DNA from: Chitinophagaceae bacterium
GTDB lineage: Bacteria > Bacteroidota > Bacteroidia > Chitinophagales > Chitinophagaceae
Assembly: GCA_026785745.1 (NCBI GenBank)
Contig: JAJAZO010000407.1
Coordinates: 1-10,493 of the forward strand
Direction of reading: 5' to 3'
Length of the DNA stretch: 10,493 nucleotides
Below are positions 1 through 5,536 of the stretch, one piece after another. A model generated the notes under the pieces. The model made no database searches and was not told the DNA's origin. It saw nothing but the letters and a program-made list of their open reading frames with translations. Every line of letters begins with the position of its first letter. The stretch's first letter is position 1. Position numbers and translations under genes: made by a program.

Positions 1-269
1 ATTCCTTTTGCACCCGACTCTTTGGCCACTTTTGCCCATTGACGGCAATCTAATTGTGCAGGATTAAAAATGTCTTCCGGTTCTGTTCCTTCTCCCCATT
101 CTTTATCTGTAAATGTATTGGGGCCAAAATGAAGGAAGAGATAATATTCCTTTTCATGCCAGGAAAGTTGCGCCTTGGTCGGCAGTGGCATTTTTGTTAT
201 TGTTTGGGCACTACTGCTGAATGTTGCTGCTGCTATCAGACTACCCCAAAATAATTTAATACTGATCAT
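1..269 (-). CDS. Alpha-L-fucosidase, GH29 family (N-terminal fragment, cut by window edge)
   Basis: The first 89 codons are visible; the gene runs off the left edge. The product begins with a hydrophobic signal peptide (residues 1-21, likely cleaved in SSSA|QT), so it is exported. From about residue 35 comes a block typical of GH29 fucosidases: a tryptophan-histidine pair near 37-38, the HFG motif at 47-49 (the His is a substrate-binding residue in the family), NTFTDKEWGEG at 51-61, then FNPAQLD and QWAKVAKESGAKG. The NTF-x-EWG form resembles the GH29 group with alpha-1,3/1,4-fucosidase activity, but the catalytic residues lie outside the window, so the subgroup is inference. The ATG at 269-267 overlaps the TGA of the upstream phosphatase gene (ATGA), which suggests one transcript and translational coupling. 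An internal Met (residue 27) would lose the signal peptide, so the first ATG is preferred. Expected role: release of fucose from glycans in the periplasm or outside the cell. Confidence 0.85.
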   Translation of the reverse strand, partial: MISIKLFWGSLIAAATFSSSAQTITKMPLPTKAQLSWHEKEYYLFLHFGPNTFTDKEWGEGTEPEDIFNPAQLDCRQWAKVAKESGAKG

Positions 270-1360
270 TTCGTCATTTTAAAAACATAAAGTATCTCGT
301 CTGCTATGGGATGCTTTGCCTGATAGGTATATCCCATCAACCGGGCTATCGTTTGTGCAAATTGCTGCTGGTATAGTTGCATCTCCGTGCTTAACTCTCC
401 CCGCACTGGTGTATCAGGCCCCATCACTGCAAACCATATTTCATGTGCATCCTGAATTTTATTATTATGGCTTGTCCATTTTTCTTTTTCTATATCACCC
501 CGGCCATGGTCAACGGTAATGAATAATGTTGTTTTGTCTTTATACTGCAGGTCGGCTTGCACATAGTTCCAGATTTCTTTTATCCAGGCATCTACCTGGC
601 GGCCGGCATCTAAATAAGAACGATACTGCCCGGCATGTGCCCATTCATCGGTTTCGCCATAGGCAATATATAACACTTTCGGTTTCTTCGTTTTCAAATA
701 TTCCATTGCGCCGTAATGAGTAAACACATCAAAACATTCATCTTCTCCCCAGGGTTTATGAGAATCTTTTAGCATGGCATTCATCAGTTTTTCATTGGCA
801 GTTGGCTTCTTTCCACCCAGCAAATCAAATCCCGACACAACAGGTATGCCGCTTCTTTCTTCATTCAAAATTCTGCCAAATGCTTCCCAGGCACCAAATG
901 CTGCCACTCTTCCTTTCAGCTTAGGCTGTTTATTCAAATATTCCAATACTGTTACATTGGGATTGGGTGGATGGCTGTTGCTATTAATATTGGTGTCAGC
1001 ATAACCAGTAAATATTTCGCTGTACCCGGGATAGCTGAACCAGAAAGGATTGGCGTTATCAACTTTGCTGCCTAACCTTCTGTTCCCAAAAACCTGTCCT
1101 TTTGAAACAATATTACTCCAAAGAAATGGCATCAATTTTTTTCTACGTTCAGCCTCTGTATTGCTCCAGTAAGTTGTATAGATGTATTGGCTGTCGCCCT
1201 GGTTAAATTTTGAATTGTTGGCAATAGCAGAATCCATTCCTTTAAAAACTTCCTGCCAGCGAAACCCATCAGTTGTTATAATAATAATATTTTCCGTTTT
1301 CCGCTGCCCGTTCATTGAACAGGATATTAATAAAAAAAAGGGTAAAACATACTTCCACAT
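266..1360 (-). CDS. Alkaline phosphatase superfamily protein (type I phosphodiesterase/nucleotide pyrophosphatase-like), probable lipoprotein
   Basis: A 364-residue metal-dependent phosphatase or phosphodiesterase. The N-terminus has a short hydrophobic stretch ending in L-I-S-C with Cys14, a fair lipobox, so a periplasmic-side lipoprotein is likely. No acidic/lysine export tag follows the Cys. Superfamily landmarks occur in order: TTDGFRW with Asp31; SYPGYSEIFTG at 109-119, which aligns with the TFPNHYTLVTG block of nucleotide pyrophosphatases and puts Ser109 at the nucleophile position; GETDEWAH with Asp238 and His242; TVDHGRGD with Asp284 and His285; and DAHE with His306. The full set of two-metal ligands therefore seems present and the enzyme should be active. 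The substrate cannot be told from sequence; the superfamily also includes phosphonate hydrolases and sulfatases. It is the first visible gene of the pair with the GH29 fucosidase, and its TGA overlaps that gene's ATG. A joint role in glycan or phosphosugar use is inference. Confidence 0.8.
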   Translation of the reverse strand: MWKYVLPFFLLISCSMNGQRKTENIIIITTDGFRWQEVFKGMDSAIANNSKFNQGDSQYIYTTYWSNTEAERRKKLMPFLWSNIVSKGQVFGNRRLGSKVDNANPFWFSYPGYSEIFTGYADTNINSNSHPPNPNVTVLEYLNKQPKLKGRVAAFGAWEAFGRILNEERSGIPVVSGFDLLGGKKPTANEKLMNAMLKDSHKPWGEDECFDVFTHYGAMEYLKTKKPKVLYIAYGETDEWAHAGQYRSYLDAGRQVDAWIKEIWNYVQADLQYKDKTTLFITVDHGRGDIEKEKWTSHNNKIQDAHEIWFAVMGPDTPVRGELSTEMQLYQQQFAQTIARLMGYTYQAKHPIADEILYVFKMTK

Positions 1361-1390
1361 AATGGCAATTTACTACCGGGAAATGAACTT

Positions 1391-1398
1391 TAAAAGTA
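1391..1398 (-). promoter_or_regulatory. Weak candidate -7 element for the phosphatase-fucosidase pair
   Basis: Read on the minus strand this is TACTTTTA, one base from the Bacteroidota consensus TAnnTTTG and the same octamer as in the two mirrored promoters at 5344-5351 and 5459-5466. The nearest TTG upstream lies 23 bases away rather than about 20, so the -33 match is poor. The leader would be roughly 28 bases. Low confidence. Confidence 0.25.
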
Positions 1399-1442
1399 AA
1401 AGAATTATTACCCTTAAATTTCAAGAGATGTTTCTGCTAACC

Positions 1443-1450
1443 TACCTTTG
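1443..1450 (+). promoter_or_regulatory. Probable -7 promoter element of fumC
   Basis: TACCTTTG matches the Bacteroidota -7 consensus TAnnTTTG exactly and lies 19 bases before the fumC ATG, giving a short leader of about 16 bases. A good TTG -33 box is not visible at the expected distance (the sequence there is ATTTC at 1418-1422). No Shine-Dalgarno sequence precedes the ATG, as is usual in this phylum. Confidence 0.5.
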
Positions 1451-1469
1451 CGGCACCAAATAAAACTAT

Positions 1470-2867
1470 ATGGAATACAGAATAGAAAAAGATACCATGG
1501 GCGAAGTGAAAGTGCCTGCTGATGCCCTCTACGGCGCACAAACCCAACGCAGCATTGATAACTTCAAAATTGCACAGGACATCAATAAAATGCCTAAGGA
1601 AATTATTGCTGCCTTTGCCTATCTGAAAAAAGCAGCCGCCATTACCAACCAGGAAGCTGGTGTATTGCCAAAAAATAAAGCAGCATTGATTGGTAAAGTG
1701 TGTGACGAAATACTGAAAGGTCAACTAAATGATTCATTCCCTTTGGTAGTTTGGCAAACGGGAAGTGGCACACAGAGCAATATGAATGTAAATGAAGTGG
1801 TGGCTTATCGTGGCCATGTACTGAGAGGTGGTAAACTTTCCGACAAAGAAAAATTTCTGCATCCGAATGATGATGTAAACAAATCACAATCATCTAACGA
1901 TACCTTTCCGACCGCCATGCACATTGCGGCTTATACCATTTTAGTAGAAACAACCATACCCGGAATTAAAAAACTGAGAGATACACTGGCGAAGAAGAGT
2001 AAGAAATATATGAAAGTGGTGAAGATTGGCCGTACCCATTTTATGGATGCTACTCCGCTAACAGTCGGACAAGAATTTAGTGGTTATGTTTCACAATTGG
2101 ATCATGGATTAAAAGCAATAAAAAACACCCTGGCACATTTAAGTGAACTGGCTCTTGGCGGCACTGCTGTAGGCACCGGTATCAATACTCCACCAAATTA
2201 TTCAGAAAATGTAGCAAAGCATATTGCAAAACTTACCGGTCTTCCGTTTGTAACGGCTGAAAATAAATTTGAAGCCTTGGCTGCACATGATGCCATTGTT
2301 GAAGCACATGGCGCATTAAAAATGGTAGCGGTTAGTTTAATGAAGATTGCCAACGATATAAGAATGCTCTCATCGGGGCCGAGAAGCGGCATTGGTGAAA
2401 TTTTTATTCCTGATAATGAGCCCGGCTCCTCCATCATGCCGGGGAAAGTAAACCCTACACAATGTGAGGCATTGACGATGATTGCTGCGCAGGTAATGGG
2501 TAATGATGTAGCCATCAGCATAGGTGGTGCATCCGGGCATTTTGAGCTGAATGTGTTTAAACCGGTGATGATTTATAACTTTTTGCACAGTGCCCGGTTA
2601 ATTGGTGATGGATGTGTTTCCTTTAATGATAAATGTGCTGAAGGTCTTGAACCGATTGAAGCCAATATTAAAAAACATGTGGACAATAGCCTGATGCTGG
2701 TAACAGCATTGAATACAAAAATTGGCTATTACAAAGCAGCCGAGATAGCACAGAAAGCCCATAAGCAGGGAACTTCGTTGAAAGAGATGGCCGTGAAGCT
2801 TGGGTATCTGACAGCAAAAGAGTTTGACGAGTGGGTAAAACCGGAAAACATGGTCGGAAAGATTTAA
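1470..2867 (+). CDS. fumC: Fumarate hydratase, class II (fumarase C)
   Basis: A full-length cytosolic fumarase of 465 residues, the normal size for the oxygen-stable, iron-free class II enzymes. It interconverts fumarate and L-malate in the TCA cycle. Visible family motifs, in order: [12 protein letters not shown] at 99-110, SSNDTFPTA at 141-149, [10 protein letters not shown] at 187-196 with His190 (the catalytic-pair histidine of the family), and the signature [11 protein letters not shown] at 319-329 on the mobile loop that carries the catalytic serine. The THFMDATP form and overall length fit fumarase better than aspartase or argininosuccinate lyase. The ATG at 1470 gives the standard N-terminus ([15 protein letters not shown]), so the start is secure. 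The gene seems to stand alone: it is divergent from the phosphatase gene, has its own TACCTTTG element, and is 186 bases from the next gene. No obvious hairpin terminator follows it. Confidence 0.97.
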   Translation: MEYRIEKDTMGEVKVPADALYGAQTQRSIDNFKIAQDINKMPKEIIAAFAYLKKAAAITNQEAGVLPKNKAALIGKVCDEILKGQLNDSFPLVVWQTGSGTQSNMNVNEVVAYRGHVLRGGKLSDKEKFLHPNDDVNKSQSSNDTFPTAMHIAAYTILVETTIPGIKKLRDTLAKKSKKYMKVVKIGRTHFMDATPLTVGQEFSGYVSQLDHGLKAIKNTLAHLSELALGGTAVGTGINTPPNYSENVAKHIAKLTGLPFVTAENKFEALAAHDAIVEAHGALKMVAVSLMKIANDIRMLSSGPRSGIGEIFIPDNEPGSSIMPGKVNPTQCEALTMIAAQVMGNDVAISIGGASGHFELNVFKPVMIYNFLHSARLIGDGCVSFNDKCAEGLEPIEANIKKHVDNSLMLVTALNTKIGYYKAAEIAQKAHKQGTSLKEMAVKLGYLTAKEFDEWVKPENMVGKI

Positions 2868-2910
2868 CCTTTAGTTCATCGCTTCGTCATCCTGAGATAG
2901 ACAAAGCTAT

Positions 2911-2984
2911 TATCGTAAAACCACTATCGTAAAAAGTGAAGATTAACAATTTCTGCTTTGATTTATTCCGTAAAATTTGTAAAA
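2911..2984 (+). repeat. Cluster of CGTAAAA repeats upstream of the small gene
   Basis: A 10-base direct repeat TATCGTAAAA occurs at 2911-2920 and 2925-2934. Its core CGTAAAA occurs again at 2969-2975, and a variant TGTAAAA at 2978-2984, where it overlaps the candidate -33 box of the next gene. The sites share one orientation and lie in a 186-base gene-free stretch. They could be regulator binding sites, or chance in AT-rich DNA. The rest of 2868-3053 shows only the candidate promoter. Confidence 0.35.
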
Positions 2985-3008
2985 AGGCAGGTTTTATTTC
3001 TATCTTAG
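2976..3008 (+). promoter_or_regulatory. Candidate promoter of the small unrecognised gene
   Basis: TTTG at 2976-2979 (-33 type) is followed after 21 bases by TATCTTAG at 3001-3008, one mismatch from TAnnTTTG. Transcription would start near 3011 and give a leader of about 43 bases before the ATG at 3054. Confidence 0.4.
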
Positions 3009-3053
3009 GCAATCGTAATAATCCAAACCCTTTTATTAACTCAAATCCCCTCT

Positions 3054-3281
3054 ATGAAAAGTAACAGCCCTCAATCATTGTCCGCTTCATCGCATTTAAA
3101 AGCAGTGAAACAAGAGTTACCAGTAGTCAAACTTCCAGAACATTCACCCTATTTAAAAGCAGTTCTTGCTGATAAAAGAGATTCTGGCCCTGCCCGGGTT
3201 TTATCAATGGCCAACTCCAGCCTGGCAGCAGCCCTACGTTACATTGCTAACAGCAAGCAAACTGCATTAGTAAGGAGTTGA
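3054..3281 (+). CDS. Small hypothetical protein, 75 residues, with a duplicated LKAV motif
   Basis: I do not recognise this product. It is probably cytosolic: there is no signal peptide and no membrane segment. The first half is Ser/Pro-rich and contains two similar motifs, SSHLKAV (12-18) and SPYLKAV (31-37), encoded by an identical 13-base stretch at 3094-3106 and 3151-3163. The second half (about 40-75) has a likely amphipathic helix (ARVLSMANSSLAAALRYIANS) and a basic end. It is flanked by a plausible promoter and a very strong terminator 42 bases after the stop, and no other gene fits this interval, which argues for a real single-gene transcript. There is no Shine-Dalgarno sequence before the ATG, which is normal here. 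Alternatives are a leader peptide or an RNA that is not translated. Confidence 0.6.
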   Translation: MKSNSPQSLSASSHLKAVKQELPVVKLPEHSPYLKAVLADKRDSGPARVLSMANSSLAAALRYIANSKQTALVRS

Positions 3282-3323
3282 TTAAAACTGATTTAATTTT
3301 TCTATTAAATCCTGAGCATAACT

Positions 3324-3362
3324 AAAAGTAAAGCCCCCGTCAATTGCGGGGGCTTTACTTTT
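3324..3362. terminator. Strong bidirectional Rho-independent terminator
   Basis: A perfect 16-bp stem: AAAAGTAAAGCCCCCG at 3324-3339 pairs with its exact complement at 3347-3362 around a 7-base loop (TCAATTG). The GC core is flanked by A/T tracts on both sides, so it can act on either strand. It lies 42 bases after the stop of the 75-residue gene and probably ends that transcript. Confidence 0.85.
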
Positions 3363-3368
3363 CCTATT

Positions 3369-3456
3369 GGGGATCTCTAAAAACCCTCCAAGAGTTAACC
3401 AAAAGAAACTCTTTTTGAGTAAAGAACTCTTGGAGGGATTAGTTTTTAGATGCCCC
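3369..3456. terminator. Long imperfect inverted repeat, likely terminator of the quinoprotein gene
   Basis: A 13-bp perfect stem, CCCTCCAAGAGTT at 3384-3396 and AACTCTTGGAGGG at 3425-3437, is extended outward by TCTAAAAAC (3376-3384) against its complement at 3442-3450 and by GGGG (3369-3372) against CCCC (3453-3456), with small bulges. On the minus strand the core stem is followed directly by TTTTT, so it fits a terminator for the gene ending at 3482. The loop holds a second AACTCTT (3407-3413) that can pair with the same left arm, so two structures compete. Confidence 0.65.
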
Positions 3457-3481
3457 ATAATTTATTTTGCAATCTTGCTTA

Positions 3482-5326
3482 CTACTGCTTAATGAATTTT
3501 TCTATTTGCACTTCTATATCATTGCCGTTATATAGTTTCAACAAATAAGTTCCGGGCTTTAGCGAAGAAACATCCACAGAAAAATCATTCTTGTAACTAG
3601 TTGCTTCTCTCAGCACTCTGCCATAGATATCGCATATCTGTGCCAACAATGGTTTTCGGAGTTCCTTCTTACCATGCACATTAATAACATTGACAACAGG
3701 GTTGGGGAATATCTGTATAAGGTCTTTTACAACCGGCGGCCCACTTCTGGTTGGATTCTCATTTAATGCCAGCAGAAGAGTGGTTTTATAAGTCAGTTTT
3801 AAAATCTTGCCTCCATCTTTTGTTGGACTATTACCTCCACTGAAACCACCTGTTGGGCCAGATGTAGATCCGGTGCTATCCATCACCACCCAGAAAGTTC
3901 CGCTATTAGCATAAGGACTGATAGCCACATCCCTCACCCTCCAGCTATGCAATAAGGGAAATGTATCAACTGTGTTTAATGAAGAAGCACTGTCCACATA
4001 GTCTCCGGCTGTTTTTAATTTTAACCGGTACATCCCATATTTTAATGAAGTTACCAGCAATGAATTTTTCCAACCGGGTATATTACCATTATAATAATCA
4101 AAACTGGAAGGGGCGATAGTACACCAGGTAAAAATATTGGAACCATCAGCTGGTATAGCAGCAGCAGCCCAGTTGAATGTAGCAAATAATGGCCGTTGCA
4201 TATTGTTAGCAGTGGCCCATGTATGCTCGGCATAGTTTATAAGTGTATTAGCCAACTCATCATTGTTGGCAAAAGCATCCAATGAAGAGTAATTGTTATC
4301 AGTACCCAAACCGGCAACTTTTGGCCATCCATAGTTAGTAGCTGGTAAAATACTGTTTACTTCATCATCCGATTTATCGCCATGCTCAGAACTATACAAT
4401 CGCCATGTTCCGTTCGCATTTCCCCATGCAATGCCTTGTGCATTCCGGTGGCCAAAACTATATACCGGTGTTTTTAATGCACTGAAAGCTGCAACGCTGT
4501 GATTGTAAGGATTATCATTCGGTATCCATTGCCTCCATGTATTATAATCATGTACCACTCCAAAGGAAGCATCGCCATCAGGTTCAGTGTTCAATCGCAA
4601 AATCTTTCCTTCACAGGTATCTACATTTTGAGCATAGTTTGTCCTTGTGTCATTATTAAACTGTCCTGCACCCATATCACCAATTGTATAATACAACCTG
4701 TATTTACTATCTGGCCCTTCTGTAACAGGACTGATGGTTAACCTTCCGGAATTGTGATCGTTACTCCCCGGCAAATTGGATATAACAGTATCCATAATCG
4801 TCAATGTATCTTTTAAAGGAAAACTTGGGTTACCTGCATCGGCAGCAAAATAAAAACGGCAACGTACTATTTTAGTCCTGAACATACAAGGTGCCGCACT
4901 ACCCCCATTGGGGCATGACTGTTTTTTATATACATAAGAAAGATACACCCATCGCTTATTTATATCTGTCATAAACTGTGGATGAATAGCCAACCCCTGC
5001 ATACCGCCTTGAGGCCAGCGATTAGATGATCTGTCAAAATTTATTTCTCCTGCACCCAAGGGAATTTTTAATACTTGTTGAGGTGGTACATCTTTATGTA
5101 ACTGGCTTCTGTAAGAACTTACCCTTACTACTCTGTAGCCTCTTGCTTCTGTTATCCACAATGAATCATCAGGACCATGCGTAATTTCCCAGGGATAGCC
5201 AAGGTTCTTTGCCACCGTATCAATATTAAAAAGTATGGACGTAGAATCTACGACCTGTGCTTTAATAGTAATAACAGGTGATAATGAAAGGTATGTAATA
5301 ATAAAAAGGTAGAAAAAATTTTTCAT
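3482..5326 (-). CDS. Soluble quinoprotein (PQQ) glucose/aldose dehydrogenase-like protein with T9SS sorting domain
   Basis: The 614-residue product has a signal peptide (1-23, cleavage near IKA|Q), a six-bladed propeller domain like soluble PQQ glucose dehydrogenase of Acinetobacter (about 35-513), and a T9SS type A C-terminal sorting domain (about 536-614: IFPNP, YGRVL, LKPGTYLLKL). Dehydrogenase landmarks are PQGGMQGLAIHP with Gln106, DHNSGRL with His191 (position of the general base His144), YYTIGD, GHRNAQG with Arg293, NYGWPKVAG, SLKYG with Lys429, and RVRDV with Arg463/Arg465. These match the PQQ and substrate contacts of the soluble enzyme, so sugar oxidation outside the cell or at its surface is likely. 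The substrate is not determined, and no PQQ synthesis genes are in view. An extra Cys-containing segment (138-156) lies before the catalytic His. The ATG at 5326 directly follows a 12-base box shared with the divergent gene. Confidence 0.88.
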   Translation of the reverse strand: MKNFFYLFIITYLSLSPVITIKAQVVDSTSILFNIDTVAKNLGYPWEITHGPDDSLWITEARGYRVVRVSSYRSQLHKDVPPQQVLKIPLGAGEINFDRSSNRWPQGGMQGLAIHPQFMTDINKRWVYLSYVYKKQSCPNGGSAAPCMFRTKIVRCRFYFAADAGNPSFPLKDTLTIMDTVISNLPGSNDHNSGRLTISPVTEGPDSKYRLYYTIGDMGAGQFNNDTRTNYAQNVDTCEGKILRLNTEPDGDASFGVVHDYNTWRQWIPNDNPYNHSVAAFSALKTPVYSFGHRNAQGIAWGNANGTWRLYSSEHGDKSDDEVNSILPATNYGWPKVAGLGTDNNYSSLDAFANNDELANTLINYAEHTWATANNMQRPLFATFNWAAAAIPADGSNIFTWCTIAPSSFDYYNGNIPGWKNSLLVTSLKYGMYRLKLKTAGDYVDSASSLNTVDTFPLLHSWRVRDVAISPYANSGTFWVVMDSTGSTSGPTGGFSGGNSPTKDGGKILKLTYKTTLLLALNENPTRSGPPVVKDLIQIFPNPVVNVINVHGKKELRKPLLAQICDIYGRVLREATSYKNDFSVDVSSLKPGTYLLKLYNGNDIEVQIEKFIKQ

Positions 5327-5338
5327 AGAATCGGATTT
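5327..5338 (-). repeat. Leader box, copy 1 (abuts start codon of the quinoprotein gene)
   Basis: Read on the minus strand this is AAATCCGATTCT, placed directly before the ATG. The same 12 bases occur on the plus strand at 5505-5516 in front of the divergent gene. Beyond the box the two copies continue as ATGAAAA here and TTGAAAA there. Confidence 0.85.
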
Positions 5339-5343
5339 GACTA

Positions 5344-5374
5344 TAAAAGTAATGTTCTAATAACGCTGTGTCAA
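5344..5374 (-). promoter_or_regulatory. Promoter of the quinoprotein dehydrogenase gene
   Basis: On the minus strand, TTGACA (5374-5369) is followed, 20 bases after the TTG, by TACTTTTA (5351-5344), close to TTG-N20-TAnnTTTG. It lies within two conserved boxes, TCCTATTGACA and ATTACTTTTATA, separated by 15 bases and repeated exactly in the divergent promoter. The leader would be about 14 bases. Confidence 0.7.
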
Positions 5375-5409
5375 TAGGATTTTATACAGGTAAAAGCCTC
5401 TGGGTTTTT

Positions 5410-5429
5410 TTTATGCTTATTTGCATAAA
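5410..5429. promoter_or_regulatory. Possible operator between the divergent promoters
   Basis: A 7-bp inverted repeat, TTTATGC at 5410-5416 and GCATAAA at 5423-5429, separated by TTATTT. It lies just upstream of the -33 box of the 903-residue gene and between the two promoters, where a dimeric regulator could act on both. No regulator gene is adjacent. It could also be a small hairpin of no function. Confidence 0.35.
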
Positions 5430-5435
5430 CTCCTA

Positions 5436-5466
5436 TTGACAAGAATGAAGCATTCAATTACTTTTA
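5436..5466 (+). promoter_or_regulatory. Promoter of the 903-residue T9SS protein gene
   Basis: TTGACA at 5436-5441, then TACTTTTA at 5459-5466, with 20 bases between the TTG and the TA. The boxes and spacing are the same as in the opposite promoter. The likely transcription start near 5469 gives a leader of about 68 bases, much longer than the roughly 14 bases of its partner. Confidence 0.7.
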
Positions 5467-5504
5467 TATCTGCAAGCCTAACCCTGACCTAAGCAGAACA
5501 TTGA

Positions 5505-5516
5505 AAATCCGATTCT
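5505..5516 (+). repeat. Leader box, copy 2 (upstream of the 903-residue protein gene)
   Basis: AAATCCGATTCT, the exact inverted copy of 5327-5338. It is followed by TTGAAAA where the other copy has ATGAAAA, so 18 of 19 bases agree. The real ATG is 20 bases further on at 5537. From the TTG (5517) an 8-codon frame including its stop ends in a TGA (5538-5540) that overlaps that ATG. Confidence 0.8.
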
Positions 5517-5536
5517 TTGAAAACTAATATCCGTCT

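Larger units (their letters stand above)
5342..5468. repeat. Two concentric inverted repeats forming mirrored promoters
   Basis: TATAAAAGTAAT at 5342-5353 is the exact complement of 5457-5468 (12 bp), and TGTCAATAGGA at 5369-5379 is the exact complement of 5431-5441 (11 bp). Both pairs are centred on position 5405 with equal 15-base gaps, although the gap sequences are unrelated. The conserved parts coincide with the -7 and -33 regions of the two divergent promoters. Confidence 0.85.

Noticed and set aside
54..254. Plus-strand open frame at the left edge (66 codons)
   Set aside because: The minus strand here encodes a clear GH29 N-terminus with a signal peptide; the plus frame is Cys-rich with no recognisable content.
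316..1004. Several open frames on the plus strand across the phosphatase gene
   Set aside because: They lie antisense to a gene with clear conserved motifs, have no domain-like content and lack start signals.
1437..1893. Minus-strand open frames inside fumC
   Set aside because: fumC is unambiguous here; the reverse frames encode Cys/His-rich low-quality peptides typical of antisense shadows.
3324..3456. The two adjacent inverted repeats as ends of an insertion sequence or CRISPR-like units
   Set aside because: The two hairpins are unrelated in sequence, enclose no gene, and no target-site duplication or repeat-spacer pattern is seen; terminators explain them better.
5477..5492. CCTAACCCTGACCTAA resembles a telomere-type repeat
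   Set aside because: There are only two CCTAA units in a bacterial leader, with no tandem array.
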